This document shows, piece by piece, positions 44,540-53,229 of a stretch of DNA of 64,000 nucleotides. The stretch is taken from the NCBI RefSeq assembly GCF_001757105.1, contig NZ_MDHN01000005.1, positions 94,787 to 158,786 of the forward strand. Direction: 5' to 3'. Source of the stretch: Alteromonas confluentis (GTDB taxonomy: Bacteria; Pseudomonadota; Gammaproteobacteria; Enterobacterales; Alteromonadaceae). The notes under the pieces are model-generated. The model had not been told where the DNA came from. It saw only the letters and a list, made by a program, of their open reading frames with translations, and searched no databases. Both the position numbers and the translations under genes were made by a program. Each line of letters opens with the position of its first letter. Within the stretch, counting starts at the first letter, position 1.

Positions 44540-47023
44540 TTAGAACTTATAGCCAAACTTGATGTTGAAGTGACGAGGCAGTTCAGGCAGAACGATCTGG
44601 CCACCGAAGAGGTCAGGGAAGTTTGCACGGAAATAGCGCTCATCTGTCAGGTTTTTCACTGTTAAGTTAACATCGAAATTTTCTGACTGATATGAAATAC
44701 CGGCGTTAACCAGGGTGTATGCTGGAAGCGTTACCGCACCAGAGAAACCCGATTTGGTGGAGTCGGCATCAATTACGCTAACGCTGCTGGCGAAACCGTT
44801 CTGGAAATCATAGGTGGCTGTCAGAGAGTAAATATTCTCAGGCACGCCCGCCTTGATTGCGCCAGGGTTGCTGCTGCCAGCGCCTACAGCGAAGTTACCA
44901 ATTGGTAAGCCACCGTAGATAGCAGAAGGATCTTCCAGATCTGGGAAGTCTTCAGCACCCAGGAAACCAAATTGGAAGCCGTTGTCTAACGCGGTGATGT
45001 TAGTCACTTCGGTATTAGAGTAACCGGCGGTGACAACCAGGCTTTCGTTCACTACCCAACGCAGCTCAAACTCAGTACCTTCTGTTTTGGTGGTGTTGTT
45101 TGTGATCACCATTTGAGAATTCAGGTCGGTACGTTCCTGCTCGTAAATAGACAGCGCGAAGTACAAGGTATCTTCAAGAAAAGAACCTTTCACACCATAT
45201 TCAACCAATTCAGAGGTATCCATGGCGGCACCAGACGCGATGTTCGATGTCCAGATTTCAGCGCCCTGACCGGCAACCAAGGTAGTCTGGTCGGCAACAG
45301 TCACGTATGGAATCAAACCAAATGGTGTTTTATAGGAAATACTCGCATTCCATGATGTGCCATCCAGTGTATTTGATGCCTGAACCGGCGCAGTCACATC
45401 GCCTTCGCCACCAAACCCAAGAATCGACTGGCCGTCTTCAGACAGGCTGATAAACGAGTTAGAACCGTTACCGAATAGCAATTTGTCTACAGGAATACGG
45501 CTTTCCAGGTCGACACTGTCGTAACGTGCACCAAGGACGACATTAAGACCCCAATCCCAGGTTAAATCGGTCATTACCGCGAAACCTAAATCGAGGTAGT
45601 TACCGATGTAGTAATCGGTATAGTCGGAATCGGTGCGGGTAGACAGTAAACGTCTGTCCAGTGCCGTTGATGGCATGGTCAGATCGCGACGGTCGAAGAA
45701 TTCATGGTGGAAATCGTCGCCGTGTTCAAAGTCGGTGTAACGCAGGGAAGGCGAAACCTGTACCTGAGCGTACAGTGAATCAAACTCGTAATCTGCACTG
45801 AATACCAGTTTGTCTTCTACCACCCAGCTATCGTGGAACTGTGAAAAACCATAGGCGTTTTCGTTGATGTTCTCATACGCTTCATAGAACAACTGGTTTT
45901 TAACTTCCCAGTTAGCATCTGAGTAATAGATCACGTCGAAATAAAGCGTGGTCACTTCGTTTTCCAGACGGTCATCAGCAGCAACCAGAACCTGATTACC
46001 AGAAAGCTGCGCAGTACCTGGGTTATCCAGTTGCATCAAATCATCGAAGTCAGCCGCCGTCATGCCTGCAGGGCTTGGGAAAATGAATGGGTTAATCAAC
46101 CCTTCAACTGCATCATATTCTTGGTGAGAAATAGAACCATCGCCATCGGTATCGATGTTTTTCGCGGTACCGGTGATATAAGTACCATTGTCGATGAGAT
46201 CTTGTGTCAGTCGGTTCCAGCCAGCAACCTGGTTACCTGCATAGTCATGGTACATACCACCAAACTGAACATTGATGTTATCGCTTACGTCTACATCGAA
46301 GGCAGCTTGTACAATGGTCTGGTCAGTTTGGGTGTTATCGTAGTAGCTGTCGGAGTTCTCGATTTCACCGTACAGGTAGTAACCCATGTCTTTACCTGCC
46401 AGTGTTGCAGGTCCGCCAACTTCAGCGGTCAGTACGCTTTTATCCCAGCTACCCATGGTGTAAGACATTGCACCTGTTGGTTCGTCAATGTACTTACCGC
46501 GACCAACAGCAGCAGACTTAGGATTGAAGTTCAGATAACCACCAATTTTTGCCGGGCCATAAATAGGTGATGCCGGACCACGAACAATATCGATACGGCT
46601 TGAAGCGCCAATTGGTGTTGGGTAGTTACCTGGGTTATCAAGGCGTTTTACGCCACGGAAGTAAGCTTCACCAGGATTACCACGAATATCCAGAGAGCCG
46701 GCTACGCCAAAGAAAGACTGAGTGAATGTACCAGGCGCGAATGCCACGAGCTCGTCGATATCAGATACGTTAAAACGTTCCATTTGCTCATCGGAGATAG
46801 TGGATGCAGAGCGTGGTGTTTCCAGGATAGATTTACCAAAACCAAATACGGCTTCAACATCCTGGCCCGGTAAGCTGCCTAGTGACCCCGTAACTTCGAT
46901 TTTTTCGACGTCTTCGTCGCTAGGAGGGGTAGCTTCCTGTGCGAAGGCAGAAGCTGGTGCCAGTGCCAGACCAAATACAATGGCTCTGGTTAACGGCGAT
47001 ACCGCAAATTGGGTGTGTTTCAT
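44540..47023 (-). CDS. TonB-dependent receptor of the purine island
   Basis: An 827-residue outer-membrane receptor. Signal peptide ends APASAFAQ, followed by DVEKIEVTGS as TonB-box region, a plug (TPRSASTISDEQMERF, GNPGEAYFRGVKRLDN, RIDIVRGPASPIYGP) and a barrel with C-terminal YKF. Context (secreted deaminase, NUP, xanthine permease) and a RutR-type box predict nucleoside or purine uptake. An extracellular loop near residues 290-302 contains a perfect EF-hand loop, DTDGDGSISHQE (D291, D293, D295, E302), which is unusual for this family. Nearest known class is siderophore-like, so substrate remains inferred. Confidence 0.88.
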   Translation of the reverse strand: MKHTQFAVSPLTRAIVFGLALAPASAFAQEATPPSDEDVEKIEVTGSLGSLPGQDVEAVFGFGKSILETPRSASTISDEQMERFNVSDIDELVAFAPGTFTQSFFGVAGSLDIRGNPGEAYFRGVKRLDNPGNYPTPIGASSRIDIVRGPASPIYGPAKIGGYLNFNPKSAAVGRGKYIDEPTGAMSYTMGSWDKSVLTAEVGGPATLAGKDMGYYLYGEIENSDSYYDNTQTDQTIVQAAFDVDVSDNINVQFGGMYHDYAGNQVAGWNRLTQDLIDNGTYITGTAKNIDTDGDGSISHQEYDAVEGLINPFIFPSPAGMTAADFDDLMQLDNPGTAQLSGNQVLVAADDRLENEVTTLYFDVIYYSDANWEVKNQLFYEAYENINENAYGFSQFHDSWVVEDKLVFSADYEFDSLYAQVQVSPSLRYTDFEHGDDFHHEFFDRRDLTMPSTALDRRLLSTRTDSDYTDYYIGNYLDLGFAVMTDLTWDWGLNVVLGARYDSVDLESRIPVDKLLFGNGSNSFISLSEDGQSILGFGGEGDVTAPVQASNTLDGTSWNASISYKTPFGLIPYVTVADQTTLVAGQGAEIWTSNIASGAAMDTSELVEYGVKGSFLEDTLYFALSIYEQERTDLNSQMVITNNTTKTEGTEFELRWVVNESLVVTAGYSNTEVTNITALDNGFQFGFLGAEDFPDLEDPSAIYGGLPIGNFAVGAGSSNPGAIKAGVPENIYSLTATYDFQNGFASSVSVIDADSTKSGFSGAVTLPAYTLVNAGISYQSENFDVNLTVKNLTDERYFRANFPDLFGGQIVLPELPRHFNIKFGYKF

Positions 47024-47109
47024 GATTTTCCTCTGTTTTAAGTTAACTGCCTCTGACGGGCGGCTTACAAATGCCGAACATGACGTAGCACGTTAGATGC
47101 CAAAATATT

Positions 47110-47121
47110 GTCCAATTGGTC
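47110..47121. promoter_or_regulatory. RutR-type operator D
   Basis: GTCCA-AT-TGGTC with outer CA on the right, one base off the consensus in the left half. It lies 87 bases upstream of the TonB receptor ATG. Confidence 0.65.
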
Positions 47122-47221
47122 AGGATTAAAATCTTCTGTAAATCTATGATTTACAATATTTAAATTTGTTTACAGAAAAAATTAAGAGAACTAACGTGCG
47201 AAACTTTGCTGTTAAAATGGA

Positions 47222-48655
47222 CTAACTTGCACTCTCGTGGTGCGAAAGGCGCGTATTCTGCACTAAATCAGGAGGGGATTTCTTTTGTTCTTTTGGTGAA
47301 TTGTTCTGCGCATTGAGATCTGGTAAGGGCACCTGCTTAGGCAACGTCATATCGAGAAATACCGCTGTCAGACCAGACAGTGTGACCGGAGAAGCGATGA
47401 TGTTACCCAGCCACTGCGGAAAACCCAGCGTCATCTCCGGAACCATCATCACGCCCATGCCTAATCCCAGTGCTGAGGCAGTGATTAAGCTAGTACGACG
47501 ATCGAAGTTCTGTTGCATAAGAATTTTTAGACCACCCACTGCCACCATAGCAAACATAACAAGGGTTGCACCGCCCAGTACGGCTTTAGGAATAGCCTGA
47601 AGAATGCCACCGATTATAGGGAAGATGCCAAAAAGCACGTAAAAGCCGCCAATCGCAATACCCACTCTTCGACTTGCAATACCGGTTAGCTGAATCACAC
47701 CGTTGTTCTGTCCAAAGGTAGTATTGGGAAATGTGTTGAAGCAAGCGGCTAAAACAGAATTAATACCGTCGCCCAGAATACCGCCTTTAATGCGCTTTAG
47801 ATAAACAGGCCCGGTAATGGGCTGATTGCAGAACACGCTATTGGCAGTAAGGTCGCCTGCGGTTTCCAGGGCACTGAACAGGTAAATTAATGCCAATGGC
47901 AGAAACAGTGCAAAATCGAAGTCGATACCGTATTTAAATGGGGTAGGAATGGCCAGAACCGGTAGGGATGACAAGTGCGCAAACGACACGTTACCGAAAC
48001 TCCACGCGCATAGAGTACCCAGCGCCATACCAATAAAAATTGCGCTCAGTCTAACCCAAAGATTATTGGAGGCGTTCAGAAAGATAATCACAAAGAGGAC
48101 AGACAGACCCAAACCCACATGATTCAACTGACCAAAGTCTACGCTTCCAAAGCCGCCGTTAAGATCAGTCATCCCTACTTTTATCAGCGACAATCCAATG
48201 GAGGTAATTACAATACCCGTGATAACCGGGTTAAGCAGTCGCGTTAGCTTGTGAATGAAAAAGCTAAGTACCACTTCAACCATGGCCCCTGCCATTGTGA
48301 TGCCAAGTAGTAGCGCCATCACATCGTCGTCGGAACCGCCACGTTGGCGCACGGTAACACCGGCTAGAATGAGTGCGCTAACAAATGCAAAGCTAGTGCC
48401 CTGAACCGCCACCAAACCGCTACCAATACGGCCGAAAGATTTCGTCTGAATGATGGTGCCAATGCCTGAAACAAACAGCGCCATACTAACGAGAAATGGA
48501 ATGTGTGCGTGTAAATCTAACGCGGCTGCGATAATGAGGGTGGGTGTGATGACACCCACAAAACTAGCAAGAACATGCTGAAATGCCGCCGTTACCGTTT
48601 TGATAGCGGTGGGCCGGTCTTCAAGGCCGTAAAGTAATTCATGGTTGTCACTCAT
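47222..48655 (-). CDS. NCS2 xanthine/uracil permease (XanP-like)
   Basis: A 477-residue nucleobase symporter of the NAT/NCS2 family with about 14 helices. It has SGLVAVQGTSFAFVSAL, LFSALETAGDLTANSVF and the NAT signature FPNTTFGQNNGVIQLTGIASR, which points to xanthine rather than uracil carriers. Its ATG overlaps the secreted deaminase gene by four bases, so both are made together. Differs from the AzgA-type permease at 40.6-41.9 kb. Confidence 0.9.
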   Translation of the reverse strand: MSDNHELLYGLEDRPTAIKTVTAAFQHVLASFVGVITPTLIIAAALDLHAHIPFLVSMALFVSGIGTIIQTKSFGRIGSGLVAVQGTSFAFVSALILAGVTVRQRGGSDDDVMALLLGITMAGAMVEVVLSFFIHKLTRLLNPVITGIVITSIGLSLIKVGMTDLNGGFGSVDFGQLNHVGLGLSVLFVIIFLNASNNLWVRLSAIFIGMALGTLCAWSFGNVSFAHLSSLPVLAIPTPFKYGIDFDFALFLPLALIYLFSALETAGDLTANSVFCNQPITGPVYLKRIKGGILGDGINSVLAACFNTFPNTTFGQNNGVIQLTGIASRRVGIAIGGFYVLFGIFPIIGGILQAIPKAVLGGATLVMFAMVAVGGLKILMQQNFDRRTSLITASALGLGMGVMMVPEMTLGFPQWLGNIIASPVTLSGLTAVFLDMTLPKQVPLPDLNAQNNSPKEQKKSPPDLVQNTRLSHHESAS

Positions 48656-50112
48656 TCCGTCTTCCTTGTGCTGCTACAGACTGCCGGCTTAAAGCGACAG
48701 ATAAATTGATGAGGTGCCTGGTAATCTGGCAGTGCTTGCTTCTTCAGCCTTGCTTCAGCAAAACGATCCAGTGCGGCATTGAGTTTTGAAAGCTCATCGG
48801 CTTTTTCTGCTTCAGGTAAAAAACTGTGAGAAATTGAATTGGTGATCACTGTGCGCAACTCATTCCATGACAGATTGAATTCAGACACGGCAACAAAAAA
48901 CTCATCACTTAGGGTGGAATCCCACATCCCCCGATCATCGGTAGACAGGGCGACAGGAATACCTAATCGTAGATATTCACCAAAAGGGTGGTTGGCATAG
49001 TCGTCAACGTATTCCAGTAACAGATTCGAAATAAGATTAATTTCAATCAGATAAGGGCCGTGGCGCATTAGCAATAAGGTATCCGGATCGGTGATGGTAT
49101 TAAGGCCATGGCCAATACGGTCTGCCCCCATCAACAGGGTATCGCGTACATGCTGATTCGGTTCGTCTACTTCACCGGCATGAATAGACAAAGGCACGCC
49201 AGGCAGATTACGGCGCAATTCGCGAAAAACAGGCAAGAAGCGAAGAGGGTAACCTTTGTCATTATCTTCACGGCCAACAAGGTTAATGCCCACATAGTGT
49301 TCGCGGTGCGCATCTACAAAGGCATAGTGGTCTTTCAGTAGTTCTTCTACATTAGGCAGGAAGCGCACCAGAGCATATTGAAATTTCACTGTTACGCCGG
49401 TTTCTTCGCCGCGTTCACTGTGAATGGCGGCATCTAAAATTGCCAGCGCCGCTTCTGGGTCCATCACGGTACCGTCTGGATTCAGCATGCCATGAACCCC
49501 AGTTTGGGTTTCAAAATACTGTACGTTCTCGGCGGCGTAAGCCTGCATGTTTTTAATCAGCAACTCGCCAAGAATAGTGGGATTGCGAAACAGTTCGTTT
49601 AGCCGTTGCCAGTGTGTTTGAAAAAATGCATCACGACCTTCGCTTGGTCGGTCTAGGCGAATGCTGTTTAGCCAAGCCATTTTCTCTTCTTCCGTTAGCG
49701 ACGTCAGCTTCTTGTAGCCTTTCTTTTCGCAAGATGACAGCGCATCGTAAGACGTTTTCTGTAGATTTTTAAAAAGCAAATAGGGCGCGGATAGTGCGAA
49801 CGGATCGGCATCGTAGCCATCGCATAGCGTGAGGGCTGTGCGGGTATAATATTCATAACCGCCATTCAACGCAGGCGACGTAGCCAGTTCCCACCACCAT
49901 TCGCTGAACGCAGAACCAGAAAGATGGTGATGCAAATCCCCCCCTTTTGGCAGGGCATGAACGAACTGATACAACTCCTGTTCGGTAGCTTGTTGTTTGA
50001 AGTCGCGGAACCAGGTCGACATAGACGAATCGACGCTAGGTTCAGAAGCAAAAACGGCTGATGCAGAAGAAAATAATAAAGTGGTAGAAATTAAAACAGA
50101 ACGGAGAAACAC
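48652..50112 (-). CDS. Secreted adenosine deaminase, ADGF-like
   Basis: A 486-residue adenosine deaminase of the extracellular growth-factor (ADGF/CECR1) type. A signal peptide (SVLISTTLLFSSASAVFA) directs export. Metal-site motifs are KGGDLHHHLSGS, LSIHAGE, RIGHGLN and ALSTDDRGMW. The family is longer than cytoplasmic Add because of N-terminal and inserted segments. It would make inosine outside the cytoplasm. RutR-type operator E is 72 bases upstream of the ATG. Confidence 0.9.
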   Translation of the reverse strand: MFLRSVLISTTLLFSSASAVFASEPSVDSSMSTWFRDFKQQATEQELYQFVHALPKGGDLHHHLSGSAFSEWWWELATSPALNGGYEYYTRTALTLCDGYDADPFALSAPYLLFKNLQKTSYDALSSCEKKGYKKLTSLTEEEKMAWLNSIRLDRPSEGRDAFFQTHWQRLNELFRNPTILGELLIKNMQAYAAENVQYFETQTGVHGMLNPDGTVMDPEAALAILDAAIHSERGEETGVTVKFQYALVRFLPNVEELLKDHYAFVDAHREHYVGINLVGREDNDKGYPLRFLPVFRELRRNLPGVPLSIHAGEVDEPNQHVRDTLLMGADRIGHGLNTITDPDTLLLMRHGPYLIEINLISNLLLEYVDDYANHPFGEYLRLGIPVALSTDDRGMWDSTLSDEFFVAVSEFNLSWNELRTVITNSISHSFLPEAEKADELSKLNAALDRFAEARLKKQALPDYQAPHQFICRFKPAVCSSTRKTE

Positions 50113-50184
50113 GTGTGCAAATACTCTTAGTAAAATGAAACAGGGATCTGCGGGTCATTATTGCAAATTATTGTGCAAATTGTT

Positions 50185-50196
50185 GACCACTTGGTC
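50185..50196. promoter_or_regulatory. RutR-type operator E
   Basis: TTGACCA-CT-TGGTCAT has both half sites perfect. GTGCAAATT (50173-50181) lies two bases to its left, as at operator C. Facing the secreted deaminase gene. Confidence 0.82.
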
Positions 50197-50297
50197 ATAT
50201 GTGCTGTGACATTTTTATTGCACTGATATACAAAGAGTTTTTGCTGTTGATGGCGAGAGGTAATAGGTTAGGTGAAGAGATAGTTAACTTTATTGCA

Positions 50298-50327
50298 CCC
50301 AAATGGTGAAAGGCTTCACCATTTGGG
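50298..50327. promoter_or_regulatory. 13-bp perfect inverted repeat, RutR-like arms
   Basis: CCCAAATGGTGAA and TTCACCATTTGGG pair around AGGC without a T tract on either side, so it is not a good terminator. Each arm itself resembles a degenerate RutR site (TTCACCATTTGGGC against TTGACCATTTGGTC). Located between the cupin gene end and operator E. Confidence 0.45.
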
Positions 50328-50391
50328 CGAGTTGGCCGCTATACAGGCTTAACGAAACGTTGAAACGTTAACCTTGTTCATTGGCTTAGTG

Positions 50392-50757
50392 TTAAAACGA
50401 GACGTGCTCTGGCAGAGTAACAAAAATGGAGTGGCGAACTTCGTTATACATGGCGCGACTGCAGTGGCCTTCGCCCTCGGTATCTTCTAAAAGCAAAACA
50501 TCACCTGCGCCAAATACGCGCCGTTCACCATTAGAAACTTTAAATTCAGCGCGGCCTTTAATGATAAACAAAAGTTGCCTTGCGGGCGCGGGATGCCATT
50601 TAAAGTCGTAGTCTGCCGGTGTTTCCCGGAAAATCACGGTGCCTGCGTCAAAACGTTCTGATAATAGACCAATCGGGCCGCCATCTTGCAATGGAATATC
50701 CACTTCACCAAAGTGACTTTTTCCTTCATCGTCATTGTAAATACGCGAAATAAGCAT
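50392..50757 (-). CDS. Small cupin-domain protein
   Basis: A 121-residue single-cupin protein, with metal-binding His in KWHPAPARQLLFIIKG and the second motif GAGDVLLLEDTEGEGH. It is far shorter than the bicupin ureidoglycine aminohydrolase (AllE), so that role is not supported. It is the last gene of the amidase-to-cupin operon, 14 bases after allC. It could stabilise or isomerise a ureido intermediate (speculation). Confidence 0.75.
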   Translation of the reverse strand: MLISRIYNDDEGKSHFGEVDIPLQDGGPIGLLSERFDAGTVIFRETPADYDFKWHPAPARQLLFIIKGRAEFKVSNGERRVFGAGDVLLLEDTEGEGHCSRAMYNEVRHSIFVTLPEHVSF

Positions 50758-50771
50758 GGTAACTCCCTGTA

Positions 50772-52001
50772 TTAGTTTGCGAGGTGATTTATGGTGGCAT
50801 GAAGTGCGGCCATTGCCACTGCGACATCGTCTTTGATAATGGCTTCAGCTGGGTGATGGCTAATGCCTTTATCACAGCGCAAAAACATCATCGCTACCGG
50901 GCAAATAACCGCCATTGCCATAGCATCGTGCCCGGCCCCTGAAGGCAGCGAGAACGGCGGGATGCCACACTCAGAAATCGCTGTATGCAAAATAGCCTGC
51001 AACCGCGAGTCGCAATGCACCGCTTCAGCGCTATGGGTTTGTTCAATCGTCATTTCTACATTTCGACGGGCAGCGATGGTTTGGCACTGCTGCAAAATTT
51101 GGTCGAGCACCGCATCACGTTGCTGATCGTTTTCACTGCGGATATCCAGCGTAAATCGGGTGTTCCCGGAAATGACATTCACCCCATTTGGGCGATTTTC
51201 AATTTTGCCTACGGTGGCGACCACCTTGTGCATCGCAGCCAGTTTTTCCACACACAATATCATTTCACTACTGGCTGCCAATGCGTCCTGTCGCATGGTC
51301 ATCGGCACGGTACCAGCATGACCGGCCATACCTTTGATATCTATGTTGAAACGGCGCGCGCCTGCAATGGCCGTCACAATACCTACAGGCAAGTTTGCAT
51401 CTTCAAGAACAGGGCCTTGTTCAATATGTAGTTCCAGGTAGCCAAGAACACGGGATGAGGTAATGTCGGCACGGTGAACCTCGTCAAAGTTCAACCCAAA
51501 CTGGCTCATGGCTTCAGGTAAACTGATGCCGTTTTCATCTTTAAGCTTCACCCAGCTTTCTGGCCACTGACCAGTGAGTGCGCGACTCCCTAAAAGGGTA
51601 GACCCAAATCGCGTGCCTTCTTCATCGCCAAAACCCACGATATCGAGATGAAAAGGCAATTTTTTTCGCAAGCCCTGTAAAATCTGAATCAACGTGATAG
51701 GCGCAATAACGCCTAACATCCCGTCATATTTGCCGCCGTTTGGCACCGTATCTAAGTGGCTGCCAAGAATAAATCGAGGCGCATCAGGGTTATCACATTC
51801 ATAGCGCCCCCAAAGGTTACCTGCGGCGTCTTGCCAGGTCGTCATACCTGCGTCGTTCATCCAGTTCGCTACCAGGCGGTTAGCTTGGCGGTGCTGTTCG
51901 GAAAGATAACGGCGGTCAAGATAAGCGGGCGATTGACTAATTTGTCCCAGTTCTTCTAACCGGGCCATCACCAGGCCGGCGAGGTTCTTGAAATCAATCA
52001 T
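50772..52001 (-). CDS. allC: Allantoate amidohydrolase (M20 family)
   Basis: A 409-residue dizinc enzyme releasing CO2 and ammonia from allantoate to give S-ureidoglycine. Metal-site motifs are GSHLDTVPNGGKYDGMLG, GFGDEEGTRF, LELHIEQGPVLE and ISHHPAE. The dimerisation lid has AGHAGTVPM. It belongs to the AllC/carbamoylase group; position after PuuE and next to PucG favours allantoate over N-carbamoyl amino acids. Its start overlaps the aminotransferase stop by four bases. Confidence 0.88.
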   Translation of the reverse strand: MIDFKNLAGLVMARLEELGQISQSPAYLDRRYLSEQHRQANRLVANWMNDAGMTTWQDAAGNLWGRYECDNPDAPRFILGSHLDTVPNGGKYDGMLGVIAPITLIQILQGLRKKLPFHLDIVGFGDEEGTRFGSTLLGSRALTGQWPESWVKLKDENGISLPEAMSQFGLNFDEVHRADITSSRVLGYLELHIEQGPVLEDANLPVGIVTAIAGARRFNIDIKGMAGHAGTVPMTMRQDALAASSEMILCVEKLAAMHKVVATVGKIENRPNGVNVISGNTRFTLDIRSENDQQRDAVLDQILQQCQTIAARRNVEMTIEQTHSAEAVHCDSRLQAILHTAISECGIPPFSLPSGAGHDAMAMAVICPVAMMFLRCDKGISHHPAEAIIKDDVAVAMAALHATINHLAN

Positions 52002-53221
52002 TCAGCGCGGCCCGCATAAACCGCCATTGCAGCATCAACCGCTTCACCGAGCGGCAGTGACATACCGCTGCGGCGAAGTACCGTTTCAAGAGACTGCAAG
52101 GTGTGATACACCGCATCTTCCCGCGCATTGTAGCCCATGGTGCCGATCCGCCAGATTTTGCCTTTAAGCGGACCGAAACTGGTGCCAATCTCAATGTTGA
52201 AGGTATTCAGCAGGGTGCTGCGAATTGCTTCTCCGTCAACTTCATCAGGAATGTTCACGCCGACCACGTTGGTCATTTTGTTCGACAGATCGCCAAATGG
52301 CTGCAGCGACATAGCTTGAATCCCAGCCAGCATCGCGTCGCCCGCGGTTTTGTGGCGACTCAGTACGGCTTCCTGGCCTTCATCGAGCAGATTTACTGCA
52401 CATTCACGGGCGCAAAACAGCATTGATGCAGCTTCCGTGTGGTGATTCAAACGTTCTTCGCCCCAGTAATCCATGATCATTGGCAAATCAAAATAGTTTG
52501 ATCGAATACGGCTACCCGAGGCTGATTGGTGATGTGCATCCCGTATGCCAGCTTCAACGTGATGACGCTTGCGTACGCACTCTACGTATTTTTCACTTAA
52601 TGTGACGGGGGCACTGCCGCTGGGGCCGCCAAGGCATTTCTGCAAACCCACCGATACCGCATCTAATCCCCATTTATCGGTTTCAAACGGATTGCCACCA
52701 ATAGATGCAGTGGCATCACTGTAAAACAGCACATCGTAGCGCTGACAGATTTCACCTAAATGCTCAAGTGGTTGCAACATGGTAGTAGAGGTGTCGCCCT
52801 GAACCACGGCCAACACTTTTGGACGGATCTCACGAATAGCCGCTTCGATTTGCTCCGGCGCGAATACTTCACCCCAGGCGGTTTCGATGGTGTGTACTTC
52901 TGCACCTGCACGTTCTGCAATTTCAGCCAAAAGATGACCGAAACGCCCAAAAACCGGCACCAGTACTTTATCGCCTGGCTCGATACACGACACCAACACC
53001 GCTTCAATACCGGCGCGAGACGTACCATCAACCAGCAACGTTTGCTTGTTGTTGGTGTTGAACACCTGGCGATACAGCGCCATGACTTCATTCATATAGC
53101 CAGTCATTACCGGGTCGTACTGACCTACAAGTTGTGTCGACATAGCCTGCAATACACGGGGATAGCAGTTGATTGGGCCGGGACCCATGAGCAAACGCGG
53201 GGGGAGAGATAGCGGTTTCAT
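51998..53221 (-). CDS. pucG: (S)-Ureidoglycine-glyoxylate aminotransferase
   Basis: A 407-residue class V aminotransferase with PLP lysine K195 (SVGLQKCLGGPSG). Residues that separate ureidoglycine-glyoxylate transaminases from alanine-glyoxylate ones are present: Q34 in LVGQYDP and N259 in RLNHHTEA (equivalents of the Gln and Asn of B. subtilis PucG). The reaction yields oxalurate plus glycine. Coupled to allC. Confidence 0.88.
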   Translation of the reverse strand: MKPLSLPPRLLMGPGPINCYPRVLQAMSTQLVGQYDPVMTGYMNEVMALYRQVFNTNNKQTLLVDGTSRAGIEAVLVSCIEPGDKVLVPVFGRFGHLLAEIAERAGAEVHTIETAWGEVFAPEQIEAAIREIRPKVLAVVQGDTSTTMLQPLEHLGEICQRYDVLFYSDATASIGGNPFETDKWGLDAVSVGLQKCLGGPSGSAPVTLSEKYVECVRKRHHVEAGIRDAHHQSASGSRIRSNYFDLPMIMDYWGEERLNHHTEAASMLFCARECAVNLLDEGQEAVLSRHKTAGDAMLAGIQAMSLQPFGDLSNKMTNVVGVNIPDEVDGEAIRSTLLNTFNIEIGTSFGPLKGKIWRIGTMGYNAREDAVYHTLQSLETVLRRSGMSLPLGEAVDAAMAVYAGRAE

Positions 53222-53229
53222 TGATATTC

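Noticed and set aside
50392..50757. Cupin as ureidoglycine aminohydrolase AllE
   Set aside because: AllE is a bicupin of about 260 residues; this protein has one cupin and 121 residues, and PucG already consumes ureidoglycine.
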